In this document: piece after piece, positions 54,169 through 63,945 of the stretch
Position numbering within the stretch: position 1 is the stretch's first letter
How the letters are laid out: each line of letters begins with the position of its first letter
From: CAYRFE01 sp964423645 [NCBI: uncultured bacterium]
GTDB lineage: Bacteria > Macinerneyibacteriota > Macinerneyibacteria > Macinerneyibacteriales
NCBI GenBank assembly: GCA_964423645.1
Contig: CAYRFE010000006.1
Coordinates: 48,548-112,547, forward strand
Reading direction: 5' to 3'
DNA length: 64,000 nucleotides
The notes under the pieces: generated by a model
What the model was told of the DNA's origin: nothing
The model's database searches: none
What the model saw: the letters and a program-made list of their open reading frames with translations, nothing else
Made by a program: the position numbers and the translations under genes

Positions 54169-56566
54169 TGCGTTTCTCGAACAACATGTATTACAGGTTG
54201 AAAAACCGCTGCGCTATCTCGGGCATGAATTCGGTGCTCGCTACAAACCGTTCTTTTCTTCTCCTGAAGAGGGTGTGAATATGTGCTTGTGTTTTCCCGA
54301 CACATATGAGATCGGGATGTCGCATCTCGGAGTTCGTATGCTCTATTCCTATATCAATGATACTCCTGCGATGATGTGTGACCGAGGGTATTTTCCTTAT
54401 CCGGATATGATGCGTCTTATGAAAGATGCGGATATTCCCTTGTTTTCTCATGAGCTGAGACGGCCGTTGAACGAATTTGACGCGGTCGGTTTTTCCGTAC
54501 AATATGAAATGAGTTTTCCGACCATTCTTTTGATGTTACAACGCGGGAATATAACCGTGACAAGTATAGAACGTAAAGAAGACGAACCGTTCATTATCGC
54601 GGGTGGTCCGGTCGTATCCAATCCCGAAGTCATTGCACCGGCAATAGATGCATTTTTTATCGGTGAAGCGGAGACGGGCATTATCACACTGTTGAACGGT
54701 ATTCGCGAAGGAAGAAAAAATAAACAATCGCGAGAGGCCATACTTCAAGCGCTTGCCCGCCTTCCCGGGGTGTACGTGCCGCGATTTTATGAATATCGTT
54801 TTGATAATAAAGGCGTTTTTAACGGATTTACTCGCACTGCCGATGTGCCGGTACGAGTTCGCAGAGTAGTTGAAGATTTATCTGCGTGTGCACTTCCCGG
54901 AGATGTTATCGTTCCCACGATCGATATCGTGCATAATCGGGTAAGTCTTGAGATAATGAGAGGATGCGCCCGCGGGTGCAGATTTTGTCATGCAGGACTG
55001 TACTATCGTCCGTACCGTGAACGTGATGCAGAATCATTACGTACTTCTGCACACACGATGCTTGTGGCGAGCGGTTATAATGAGGTATCCCTTCTATCGC
55101 TCAGCAGTATCGATTATTCATGTGTCTCTGATCTTATGCAATCCGTGAAAGCATTTACTGACGGCGAGAAAATATCATTATCTTTGCCTTCATCACGCAT
55201 CGATAAACTCAATGATGATGTACTGCAGGGTATTCAAGACATTAAAAAAACGGGGTTGACACTTGCGCCTGAAGCCGGAACGCAACGTTTACGAGATGTC
55301 ATCAATAAGAACATTTCCGATGCTGAAATATACGACGTGATTTCCCGTGCGTTTGCACGCGGATGGTCGACCATCAAATTATATTTCATGATAGGATTAC
55401 CTACGGAGACGCACGCTGATTATGACGGTATTATTGAAATGTTGAATAAAATTGCATTACCGGGGAAAAAAATTAATGTGACCCTTTCTTTGTTTACGCC
55501 GAAATCTCATACGCCTTTTCAGTGGGAAAAACAAATGAGCGGGGAAGCATATCGTGACGTGTGTCGCTATATAAAATCAAAAGTGAAACGGTCCGTCCGC
55601 GTAAGCTGGCGGGACGAATTTATTACATTTTTGGAAGGGCTTTTTTCTCGCGGTGATCGAAGATTATTTCCCTTGCTTCTTGATGCGTTAAACAATGGCG
55701 TGTGCTTAGATGGATGGGATGAGTATGTAAAAAAAGATGTGTGGCGCGAGTTGATTGCCACACATAACATTACCGATTCTTGGCTTGACGCACGAGATCC
55801 TGAAATACCGCTGCCGTGGTCGATCGTTGACCCGTTAATTACGGATGAATTTTTAAAAAGTGAACGAGAGAAATCCTATCGCGGAGAACTCACGGTAGAT
55901 TGTCTCAACGGTTGTGCCGCATGCGGTGCGTGTGATGGCGATATTGCGATACATGCATCCGCACCGATGTCTTTACAAGAGACACAGACGCACATTCCAA
56001 CATCGAAAAAAATACTGTACCGTATCCGCTTTTCCCGTGACGGAGTGATGAAATATATATCACAAAAAGATATTATAAATTGTATTGAATTTTCACTGAG
56101 ACGCGCCCGATTACCGATAGCGTTTACGGAAGGATTTTCACCGCATCCTAAATTATCGTTTTGTAATCCTGCGCCTGTCGGTGTTCGAACCGTGAACGAT
56201 TACTTTGATATTGAATGTTTTGACAGCATATCGTTGACCGCTGCTGATATCTCGTCATTTTTCCCCGAAGGAATAACGATTCACGGGATCGAGACGGTGA
56301 AGGGTAAAAATCTCACGAAAGAAACCATTCGTTTCAAGGGAAGTTCAGATTGCGTGCTCAGACTTCAACAAGAAGAAATGAGTTTCATTGACAAAAACGG
56401 GAAGAAGCAGTATATTAACGGAATAGAAGCTGTTAAGCAGCAAGAGGATTATATAATGGTGTGTTTTGATAACACAAAAACGTCAATAAAAAAAATCATG
56501 CTGTATTTGGGTGAAGATTATTCACATTATGATACACATGATACGGTAAGGGAGAGTATTACGTGA
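54155..56566 (+). CDS. B12-binding-type radical SAM protein fused to DUF2344
   Basis: 803 residues. N-terminal ~200 residues resemble the B12-binding-like region of the family (CLCFPDTYEIGMSHLG). Radical SAM site C271-x3-C275-x2-C278 (GCARGCRFCHAG), then APEAGTQRLRDVINKN. Near residue 583 a second Cys group C-x3-C-x2-C-x2-C (CLNGCAACGAC). The last ~200 residues are DUF2344 (RIRFSRDGVMKYISQKD, TEGFSPHPKLSF). In Firmicutes these two parts are often one gene or two adjacent genes next to rng; the substrate is unknown, tRNA or rRNA methylation or methylthiolation being suggested. Confidence 0.9.
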   Translation: MNKIDAFLEQHVLQVEKPLRYLGHEFGARYKPFFSSPEEGVNMCLCFPDTYEIGMSHLGVRMLYSYINDTPAMMCDRGYFPYPDMMRLMKDADIPLFSHELRRPLNEFDAVGFSVQYEMSFPTILLMLQRGNITVTSIERKEDEPFIIAGGPVVSNPEVIAPAIDAFFIGEAETGIITLLNGIREGRKNKQSREAILQALARLPGVYVPRFYEYRFDNKGVFNGFTRTADVPVRVRRVVEDLSACALPGDVIVPTIDIVHNRVSLEIMRGCARGCRFCHAGLYYRPYRERDAESLRTSAHTMLVASGYNEVSLLSLSSIDYSCVSDLMQSVKAFTDGEKISLSLPSSRIDKLNDDVLQGIQDIKKTGLTLAPEAGTQRLRDVINKNISDAEIYDVISRAFARGWSTIKLYFMIGLPTETHADYDGIIEMLNKIALPGKKINVTLSLFTPKSHTPFQWEKQMSGEAYRDVCRYIKSKVKRSVRVSWRDEFITFLEGLFSRGDRRLFPLLLDALNNGVCLDGWDEYVKKDVWRELIATHNITDSWLDARDPEIPLPWSIVDPLITDEFLKSEREKSYRGELTVDCLNGCAACGACDGDIAIHASAPMSLQETQTHIPTSKKILYRIRFSRDGVMKYISQKDIINCIEFSLRRARLPIAFTEGFSPHPKLSFCNPAPVGVRTVNDYFDIECFDSISLTAADISSFFPEGITIHGIETVKGKNLTKETIRFKGSSDCVLRLQQEEMSFIDKNGKKQYINGIEAVKQQEDYIMVCFDNTKTSIKKIMLYLGEDYSHYDTHDTVRESIT

Positions 56567-58119
56567 TGGCAATGAAAAAAGAAATCATTATCAATGTTGA
56601 AAAAGGTGAAGAACGAGTCGCGTTGATAGAGAACAATAAACTCGTGGAGTTTTTTGTGAATATCAATATCGAAAAAAGTTTAAATGGTGATATTTACTTC
56701 GGTATCGTACAGAATGTATTGCCGGGTATTCAATCGGCATTCATTGATATCGGGAGAGACAAGAATGCGTTTTTGAACATTAATGATATCGAAAATGTGG
56801 GTGTGGATGCGGATGAAGTAGACAGTTTCAGTAATGTCGTCACGCCTTCAAAAGGTCCGAGGAAAATCGAAGAAATTATAAAATCGGGACAAAAAATAAT
56901 GGTTCAGGTCATCAAAGAGGCGATCGGAACGAAAGGTCCGCGTTCGACCACGAATATATCGATTCCCGGAAATTTTGTGGTGCTGATGCCGAATTCACAG
57001 GCACTTGGCGTATCACGAAAAATATTGGATAAATCAAAGCGCAAATTTTTATATGAACTGGCGAAAAAACATGTGCCCGATAATATGGGTATGATACTAC
57101 GTACGGCATGTGAAGGCAGGAGTGAAAAGGATCTTGTCAATGAGATCAAAGTGCTTCTGAATATGTGGAAAGATATTCAACAGAAATATCATAAGGCTCA
57201 AGCGCCATGTATGTTGTACCGTGATCTTGAGCCGTCAGAAAAAATTGTTCGTGACACGTTGGCAGAAGATATTGACGCCATCATCGTTGATGATAAAGCG
57301 GTGCATGATAAAATTAAAAAAATGTTCAAAAATGTCAAGCACATTACTACCAAAATTGAATTATATACACAACATATTCCTATTTTTGATACTTACGGCA
57401 TCGAGGAATCTCTTGAGCGAGGGGTCAGTAGGGTTGTACCGTTGAAATCGGGCGGTAGTTTGGTGTTCGATGAGGCGGAAGCGCTTGTGGCAATCGATAT
57501 TAACACCCGTCATTTTGTCGGGCGTAAAAGTCAGGAAGAGACAGTGTTTCTGACCAATATGGAAGCGGCGGAAGAAATTCCTCGGCAACTGCGCCTGCGT
57601 GATATCGGCGGTATCATCATTATCGATTTTATCGATATGGAAAAAGAGGATCATCGTGAAAAAGTGTTCGCTACACTAAAAGAGAACTTGAAACGGGATA
57701 AAGCTCAGACCGATATATTTCCGATTTCCAATCTCGGCCTCGTGGAAATGAGTCGTAAACGTGTGCGAAAAAGTTTGAAAAGTCAGATCACTCGTTCTTG
57801 TCCGTATTGTGACGGGACAGGAATGATCTTTTCCGGTTCCACGCAAGCGTTCAAAATTATTCGTGAACTCAAACGTGCTTTTTGGCTTTCCAAAGAGACG
57901 GAATTTCTTGTCGTTCTCAATCAGGAAATATTCTATTCCATGATCACCGATTATCGTCGTGCGATCGAGGATCTGCAGGCACAAATGGGAAGAAAAGTGT
58001 ATTTGAGTTATGCGCATGAGTATCATCATCATGACATTAAAATTATGTCACTTCAAACGAAAGAGGAGATCGTCTCCTCATTCAGCACCTTTGACAGTGA
58101 ACGGGAGATCGTTTTATGA
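56563..58119 (+). CDS. rng: Ribonuclease G/E family protein
   Basis: 518 residues from GTG 56563 (GGAG at 8 nt; ATG 56566 possible). N-terminal S1 (GIVQNVLPGIQSAFIDIGRDKNAFLNIND), then the RNase E/G nuclease domain: SLVFDEAEALVAIDINTR and IIIIDFIDME give the catalytic Asp residues, and CPYCDGTG the zinc-link Cys pair. RNase G type, as the RNase E scaffold is absent. It starts decay and matures 16S rRNA. It overlaps both neighbours (4 nt). Confidence 0.95.
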   Translation: MMAMKKEIIINVEKGEERVALIENNKLVEFFVNINIEKSLNGDIYFGIVQNVLPGIQSAFIDIGRDKNAFLNINDIENVGVDADEVDSFSNVVTPSKGPRKIEEIIKSGQKIMVQVIKEAIGTKGPRSTTNISIPGNFVVLMPNSQALGVSRKILDKSKRKFLYELAKKHVPDNMGMILRTACEGRSEKDLVNEIKVLLNMWKDIQQKYHKAQAPCMLYRDLEPSEKIVRDTLAEDIDAIIVDDKAVHDKIKKMFKNVKHITTKIELYTQHIPIFDTYGIEESLERGVSRVVPLKSGGSLVFDEAEALVAIDINTRHFVGRKSQEETVFLTNMEAAEEIPRQLRLRDIGGIIIIDFIDMEKEDHREKVFATLKENLKRDKAQTDIFPISNLGLVEMSRKRVRKSLKSQITRSCPYCDGTGMIFSGSTQAFKIIRELKRAFWLSKETEFLVVLNQEIFYSMITDYRRAIEDLQAQMGRKVYLSYAHEYHHHDIKIMSLQTKEEIVSSFSTFDSEREIVL

Positions 58120-59120
58120 TCCTGCGTTACGTATTGGTCGTAGGTATTATCAGTATGATATTCAGCTCGTGCAGTAGCTGTCCTGAAAAGAAAAAAGAGA
58201 TGGACGTGCTTCCTTCTGACATAAAAACCGTGAAAAAAGCAACGATCGAGCGCATCGAAGTGCTTGAAGGTTCTGTAGGCGTGCACGACTCCTCTTTACA
58301 TGTGTATCATTATGACGGGAAAACACTGACCGTATATAACGGACATCACATACTTATCTCACAAGAGGTCGGTAATGCAGGGCACTTCAGGTGGAGTAAT
58401 GACGGGGCTACCCTATATTATATCGAGTACCGTGATTTTATAAAAAAAGGAAGCTGGTTGAATGCCGGAATCGTGAAAAAATTACTTATTGCGGACGGGA
58501 AAAGCGAGCAAATTGGTATGTATGATAATGTGACGTATTTTGCGCTGTTTTCTGATGAGAGCAAAATGGCGCTCATCAATCTTGGATCGGTTATCCTGCT
58601 TACCTTTGAAAAAAAGGCGATGGTCGAACGCAAAATAACAAACGGATACGGCATGTCGGTTTGTTTTGCAGGTGAGAATGTGGCCGTATACGAACGCAGA
58701 GATAATGATACGCTCACATTTGTTACCTATAAAGGGGAAGTACTTTCATCATTTCTGATTAACCAATTGCCGAATCGGTGGACCTCTCCGGATCGTATGG
58801 AGATCAAAGATGACGCGTTGCGGGTATTTTCTTCCGACACAGTACGAGAGTTTGCGTCGCTTAAAAAACCGGCATCAATACAACCGAAAGAATTACAAAT
58901 CGAACCTGCTGTTGTGCCGAACCGAATAGCAGTCGGAAACGGGCATATTGAATATATACATGAGGATGGGAATACAAAGTTCTATTTTACAACCGAAATT
59001 GAACGAGAATTTTTAAATACACTGCCGGTGTCGCTACCTATGCAATTTTTTGTTCGTGAAAACTTTGTTTATTATGTGTGGCCGAAAGGTTTAGTGGTGT
59101 TTTCTTATTCTCTCGAATAG
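58116..59120 (+). CDS. Predicted lipoprotein with beta-propeller-like repeats
   Basis: 334 residues. Signal peptide with lipobox-like FSSC (VVGIISMIFSSCSS) then CPEKK. The body has regularly spaced short strands such as HFRWSNDGATLYYIEYRD, YDNVTYFALFSDESKMALIN and SVCFAGENVAVYERRD, which resemble WD40/TolB-type blades, but the family is not identified. Overlap with rng (ATGA) shows cotranscription with RNA and ribosome genes, an odd place for a lipoprotein. Confidence 0.75.
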   Translation: MILRYVLVVGIISMIFSSCSSCPEKKKEMDVLPSDIKTVKKATIERIEVLEGSVGVHDSSLHVYHYDGKTLTVYNGHHILISQEVGNAGHFRWSNDGATLYYIEYRDFIKKGSWLNAGIVKKLLIADGKSEQIGMYDNVTYFALFSDESKMALINLGSVILLTFEKKAMVERKITNGYGMSVCFAGENVAVYERRDNDTLTFVTYKGEVLSSFLINQLPNRWTSPDRMEIKDDALRVFSSDTVREFASLKKPASIQPKELQIEPAVVPNRIAVGNGHIEYIHEDGNTKFYFTTEIEREFLNTLPVSLPMQFFVRENFVYYVWPKGLVVFSYSLE

Positions 59121-59123
59121 TTC

Positions 59124-61172
59124 ATGGACAGTGCATTTAAACGATTACTTACTACTGAAGTACAGTTTGTAAAAGGTGTAGGGCCGAAACTCGCCTTGCT
59201 TTTGGGAAAGTTGGGTATTCGTACCGTTGCACATCTGTTGTTATATCTTCCTTACGATTACGAGGACAGACGTACGATCAGTACTATCAGCGGAGTACGT
59301 CCGGGGATCTTCCAAACATTTATTGTGAAGATCGGCGGTTTCTCGACACATCGAACACGCTCAGGTCGTTCAATCACGTCCGCGCTTGCATACGATAATA
59401 CCGGTACAATTGAACTTACATGGTTCAACGCTCCGAAATATCTTACCGCTCGTATTCATCACGAAGAAAATTATTTTATGTTCGGCAAGGCTGATTTTTA
59501 TAATAATTCATTACAGATCGCTCATCCTGAGATCACGCCTTACGAAAAAGGAACAGAAACAACTGCTACGTTATTGCCCGTCTACGGACTTACCGAAGGG
59601 TTGAATCAAAATCATGTGCGGGCGATACTTCGAAACGCATTGGACACTTTTTTACCGAAAACTGATTTTTATCCGCATGAATTTTGTGAACGACACCGTG
59701 TGATAAGTATTGTCGACGCATTACGTCAGATACATTTTCCTGAAAACGATGAATTGTTGCATCACGCACGGCGTCGTTTGGTATTTGATGAATTTTTATC
59801 ATTTAATTATCTTATGGCAGAACGTCGAAGCAGACGTGAGATCATACGAGTATCCGCATATATCGTTGAAAATGAAAAGGAAACTGCTTTTCGTGAAAAG
59901 TTACCGTTTACGCTTACTGATGCGCAGGAACGGGTCATCGCCGATATACAAAAGGATATTTGTTCGGGTATGATGATGTATCGACTCATTCAGGGTGATG
60001 TGGGAAGCGGAAAAACCGTGGTAGCGGCGTATGCAATGTTTGCGGCATGGTATAACGGAAAACAAGCCGCACTCATGGCGCCGACGTCAATACTTGCGCA
60101 GCAACATTTTATAAAGATCCACACGTTGTTAACTCCGCTTGGGGTGAATGTGCGGCTTTTGATCGGTGCCACAAAGAAAAAAGAAAAAGAAGAGATCCGG
60201 GAAGCACTTATCGGCGGTACGTGTGATGTGTTGATCGGTACACACGCGTTGATCGTCGAACAGGTCGCATTTGCAAAACTCGGATTGGTGGTTGTCGACG
60301 AGCAGCATAAGTTTGGTGTTGAGCAACGCAAAAAGCTTCAGGATAAAGGCGAAAATGTCCACTATCTGGTCATGACCGCCACTCCTATTCCGCGAACGAC
60401 CGCATTAGTGTATTTCGGGGACACTGATATTTCGATCATCGATCAACTTCCGGCCGGTCGTAAGATAATCAAAACCGTCGTTCGATTCGAGAAATCCCGG
60501 TTTCAATTGTATGAGTTTATAAAAAAAGAAATAACCGCAGGACACCAGGTATATGCGGTCTATCCGCTTGTCGAAGACTCAGACACCGTCGATCTCAAAT
60601 CAGCGCAGACCATGTATACTGAGTTTGCTGATAATTTCGGTAAAGATGATGTTGCATTATTGCACGGAAAGATGACCGCGCAGGATAAAAATGATGTTAT
60701 GGAACGATTCCTTCGGAAAGAAATTCACGTACTCGTCGCGACCACGGTCATAGAGGTCGGTGTTGATTCACCGCATGCATCCGTGTTGGTGATCGAACAT
60801 CCCGAGCGGTTTGGTCTTGCGCAACTGCATCAACTGCGCGGGCGAGTAGGGCGCAGTGATATTCAAAGTTATTGTGTGCTGTTGGTGAGTAACTATATAC
60901 CGAAAGAGACTTTGGCACGATTGAATGAATTTTCGTCGGTGGATGACGGATTCAGGATCGCAGAGTTGGATCTGGAGTATCGCGGCGGCGGGAAAATGCT
61001 CGGAAAACAACAGCACGGAGAAGCGGGATTTCGTATCGGTTCGATCGTGCGTGATAAAGAGATATTCTATGAGACCAAAACGATCGCCGAGAAAATGCGC
61101 ACGGTCGAAAAACGATATTGGGATTACGATGCGGTCGCACGGTGGTATTTCCCCGATGATACGGGGGAGTGA
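59124..61172 (+). CDS. recG: ATP-dependent DNA helicase RecG
   Basis: 682 residues. N-terminal wedge OB domain (about 60-150), Walker A GDVGSGKTVVA (near 291), DEQHKFGVEQR (motif II), TATPIPRT, and HQLRGRVGRSD (motif VI), ending in the RecG C-terminal region. RecG reverses stalled forks and branch-migrates Holliday junctions. The ATG is 3 nt after the lipoprotein stop with no RBS, so translation is coupled. Last gene of the long operon. Confidence 0.96.
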   Translation: MDSAFKRLLTTEVQFVKGVGPKLALLLGKLGIRTVAHLLLYLPYDYEDRRTISTISGVRPGIFQTFIVKIGGFSTHRTRSGRSITSALAYDNTGTIELTWFNAPKYLTARIHHEENYFMFGKADFYNNSLQIAHPEITPYEKGTETTATLLPVYGLTEGLNQNHVRAILRNALDTFLPKTDFYPHEFCERHRVISIVDALRQIHFPENDELLHHARRRLVFDEFLSFNYLMAERRSRREIIRVSAYIVENEKETAFREKLPFTLTDAQERVIADIQKDICSGMMMYRLIQGDVGSGKTVVAAYAMFAAWYNGKQAALMAPTSILAQQHFIKIHTLLTPLGVNVRLLIGATKKKEKEEIREALIGGTCDVLIGTHALIVEQVAFAKLGLVVVDEQHKFGVEQRKKLQDKGENVHYLVMTATPIPRTTALVYFGDTDISIIDQLPAGRKIIKTVVRFEKSRFQLYEFIKKEITAGHQVYAVYPLVEDSDTVDLKSAQTMYTEFADNFGKDDVALLHGKMTAQDKNDVMERFLRKEIHVLVATTVIEVGVDSPHASVLVIEHPERFGLAQLHQLRGRVGRSDIQSYCVLLVSNYIPKETLARLNEFSSVDDGFRIAELDLEYRGGGKMLGKQQHGEAGFRIGSIVRDKEIFYETKTIAEKMRTVEKRYWDYDAVARWYFPDDTGE

Positions 61173-61209
61173 GATGCACACAAGTGTGATTTGATATTGG
61201 GAGGGCAGG

Positions 61210-62415
61210 ATGAGAAAGTATTTTTCATTTGTTTTTATTTCGCTATGTTTAAGTGTATCAACAATGTTATTTGCCGATTGGGGGATGGGTTCGCCATTTA
61301 TTTATTTAAAAGGTTTTATAAATAAAAATGGTGAGGTTGTAATCAAACCACAGTATAGAGATGTACAACAATATTCAGATGGGCTCGCTGCAGTAAAATT
61401 TACCTTAGTTGATGGTAAGATAGTAGATGAGTTTACAACGAACAAGGCTCTCGATGAGGGGAAATTGAATGTTGAAATAACTTACAAATGGGGATTCATT
61501 GATACTACAGGGAAAGTAGTGATCCAACCGCAATATGATGATGTATTACCCTTTAGCGAAGGCTTGGCAGCTGTCATGAATCTTAAAGAACCGAAACAGC
61601 CGATGTGGGGTTATATCAATACAAAAGGTAAAATGGTCATTCCGCAAATGTATGAACGGGTAGAATCATTTAATGACGGAATTGCGTGTGTAAGAATAAT
61701 GATATCGGGAAATGAAGGGTATTATGGTTATATTGACAAGAAAAATAAATATATAATCCAACCGAAGTATCCTGTAGCGTATCCGTTTTATGAAGGATTA
61801 GCATATGTGGCGGTTAAAGGCATTGGTAAACAGTTAGATGGATATTTTATGAATATAAAAGAGGAAGTAGTAATACCACTGAAGGATATGGGCTACTCGG
61901 GAACAGAGTTTCGTGAGGGATGGCTTTGTGTGCTGAAAAAGGTAGGCCCAGGTTTGTACATAAGATCATTTTTAGATAAAACTGGTCAACCGGTATTTAC
62001 CCACAACGATATTAAATATTATGAGGGCAAATCAATAGGAATAAGCTCAGCGTTAAGCGAAGGAATAATGGTTGTAGGGTCAGAAGGAAAGAGCGGATAC
62101 GCCCTAAAAACAGGTGAAGTTATTATTCCACCGCAATATTCTGAAGCATTTATGTTTAGAGATGGCCTGGGATTAGTTGTCAATATTACAGATCTACGCA
62201 AAATATCTCGAGAATACGAGATTCCGTTATCGGAGTTGTATTCTATGGACACGTTTATATATCTTGATAAAACCGGAGAAAAAATATTGGAAATATCTAA
62301 ATATACAATAACTAATTGCAAAAATAATACCAAAAACAAACTGTATGGTCATATTGAAAAGGCAGAGCCTTTTTCAGAGGGTTATGCAGTAATACTTATC
62401 AGGAGAGGTAAATAA
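61210..62415 (+). CDS. Exported WG-repeat protein
   Basis: 401 residues with GGGAGG as RBS. Signal peptide MRKYFSFVFISLCLSVSTMLFA before DWGMG. About eight WG-type units, for example GFINKNGEVVIKPQYRDV, WGFIDTTGKVVIQPQYDDV, WGYINTKGKMVIPQMYERV and YGYIDKKNKYIIQPKY; the canonical W-G is present in several. Independent of recG or read through from it. Of the three WG genes it has the most complete repeats. Confidence 0.88.
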   Translation: MRKYFSFVFISLCLSVSTMLFADWGMGSPFIYLKGFINKNGEVVIKPQYRDVQQYSDGLAAVKFTLVDGKIVDEFTTNKALDEGKLNVEITYKWGFIDTTGKVVIQPQYDDVLPFSEGLAAVMNLKEPKQPMWGYINTKGKMVIPQMYERVESFNDGIACVRIMISGNEGYYGYIDKKNKYIIQPKYPVAYPFYEGLAYVAVKGIGKQLDGYFMNIKEEVVIPLKDMGYSGTEFREGWLCVLKKVGPGLYIRSFLDKTGQPVFTHNDIKYYEGKSIGISSALSEGIMVVGSEGKSGYALKTGEVIIPPQYSEAFMFRDGLGLVVNITDLRKISREYEIPLSELYSMDTFIYLDKTGEKILEISKYTITNCKNNTKNKLYGHIEKAEPFSEGYAVILIRRGK

Positions 62416-62483
62416 TGAAAAAATGAGTTAGTATTATTTCGATAATATTGGCATATGATGCTGTTTGTGCTGCTAGATTTTGA
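62415..62483 (+). pseudogene. Fossil of an exported-protein start
   Basis: ATG at 62415 (sharing A with the WG stop) gives M-K-K then TGA; reading on in the same frame gives VSIISIILAYDAVCAA, a classical signal peptide, then R-F-stop at 62481-62483. It is the remnant of an exported protein gene with an in-frame TGA at codon 4. TGA is a stop elsewhere in the window, so Trp is not an option. Confidence 0.4.
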
Positions 62484-62535
62484 TTTAAGGATACGTTTCG
62501 GAAAATATTGATCTTGAATACTAGAAGAAATTCGA

Positions 62536-62564
62536 TTGAAGCTCATTAACTATTCGTTTATACT
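62536..62564 (+). promoter_or_regulatory. Predicted promoter of guanine deaminase
   Basis: TTGAAG (62536-62541), 17 nt, TATACT (62559-62564), 21 nt before the start, which is led by AAGGAG. Confidence 0.6.
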
Positions 62565-62585
62565 TATTTCATATAAGGAGAACAC

Positions 62586-63839
62586 ATGACCACACTTAAA
62601 ACCAACATTCTCACACCGATATCACATACTGATATTGCCTATCGCAAGGATGTGTTCATTACTGTTCACAACGGAAAGATCGAGGCAATAGCCGATACAT
62701 TCCCGACAAAGGATTTCCTCGATCGTACCGATATGCTTGTCATACCGCCGTTTTGTGATCTGCACAATCATATGTCGCAGTATCGCATCATGGGGATGAA
62801 TGCCGCGACACTTCTTGAATGGCTCTCGACCTTCACCTTCCCTGAAGAACTGCGCTTGAACAGGGATCATGCGCTTGCTCGTTCGGTATTTCAAGCGTAT
62901 TATCGTGATCTGGTGCGTTTCGGCACTATTGCATCAGTAAGTTACGCAACCTCTTCGAATGCGGTCACCCGTATAGCGTGCGAAGAGGCGGCAACGTTTC
63001 CCGGATGGATGTATATCGGAAAAGTGTTGATGGAGCGTAATGCGCCCGAAGACCTCACCGAGCCGGGAGAAATGGGGATTGCAGGATTAAAAGAGATTAT
63101 TGCAGCGTTTCACAGTCCGAAAGAGCGTATACAGATCGTTGCCACACCGCGGTTTGCCATATCATGCACGTTTGATTATTTGAAACAAATTGCCGCAGTT
63201 TCCGATCGACACGGTCTGTTTGTGCAGACACATCTTTCCGAAAATCTTAAGGAAATAGATATGACGGGCGGATTATTCGCCGGTTTTAAAGACTATACGG
63301 ATGTGTATGCCCAAAGTGGTCTGTTGCACGAACGCACGCTGCTCGGGCACGGCATCTACCTTTCCGACAACGAACTTGATCGTATTGTACACGCGAAGGC
63401 GTCGATCATTCATTGTCCTACCTCAAACTCATTCTTAAAAAGCGGTATTTTGGGTGTCAAAAAGGCGCGGGAACACGGCGTTGCTGTCGGTCTTGGTACC
63501 GATATCGGTGCGGGTTATTCGCTTTCCATGTTCGATGAAATGAAAAGTATGATCGAGGCGTCCAAATACTATGCGCTGTTTGTTGCCGAATATCCGGTGA
63601 TCACTCCTGCGGAGGCATTTTATACCGCGACATGCGCAAATGCACAGATACTAGGATTATCCGAGCGTATTGGCACGATCGATGTCGGTAAAGATGCGAC
63701 GTTTCTTATGCTTACGCATCATTGGGAAGACGTGTATTCTTCACCGCATGATCTGCTCTCGGATATCATCTATCGCAGCGATAAACAGCAGATTCGCGAA
63801 TTTTGGGTGGATGGTGAGAATGTGTATGGGAGAGATTAA
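62586..63839 (+). CDS. guaD: Guanine deaminase
   Basis: 417 residues, amidohydrolase superfamily. Metal-site HxH in CDLHNHMSQY (near 60), then QTHLSENLKEI, LGHGIYLSDNELDRI, HCPTSNSFLKSGIL and VGLGTDIGAGYSLSMFDEM, a set characteristic of guanine deaminase. It hydrolyses guanine to xanthine and ammonia in purine salvage or breakdown. It has its own promoter and no purine-transport gene is adjacent. Confidence 0.92.
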   Translation: MTTLKTNILTPISHTDIAYRKDVFITVHNGKIEAIADTFPTKDFLDRTDMLVIPPFCDLHNHMSQYRIMGMNAATLLEWLSTFTFPEELRLNRDHALARSVFQAYYRDLVRFGTIASVSYATSSNAVTRIACEEAATFPGWMYIGKVLMERNAPEDLTEPGEMGIAGLKEIIAAFHSPKERIQIVATPRFAISCTFDYLKQIAAVSDRHGLFVQTHLSENLKEIDMTGGLFAGFKDYTDVYAQSGLLHERTLLGHGIYLSDNELDRIVHAKASIIHCPTSNSFLKSGILGVKKAREHGVAVGLGTDIGAGYSLSMFDEMKSMIEASKYYALFVAEYPVITPAEAFYTATCANAQILGLSERIGTIDVGKDATFLMLTHHWEDVYSSPHDLLSDIIYRSDKQQIREFWVDGENVYGRD

Positions 63840-63906
63840 TTGCAGTTTACAACGTAGAGGCAATTCATGAATTGCCTTACACGGGCATCGAGTGATCGCG
63901 TTGTAG

Positions 63907-63926
63907 GGACACAAAATTTTGTGTCC
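63907..63926. repeat. 20 bp palindrome before repeat copy C
   Basis: GGACACAAAATTTTGTGTCC, a perfect inverted repeat; it matches the core of the palindrome at 40851-40878, and takes the same place upstream of the structured repeat. Confidence 0.8.
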
Positions 63927-63945
63927 GAAAAATAATAGAAAATCT

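Noticed and set aside
62415-62483. TGA read as Trp or selenocysteine
   Set aside because: TGA ends many genes in the window and no SECIS-like hairpin follows.
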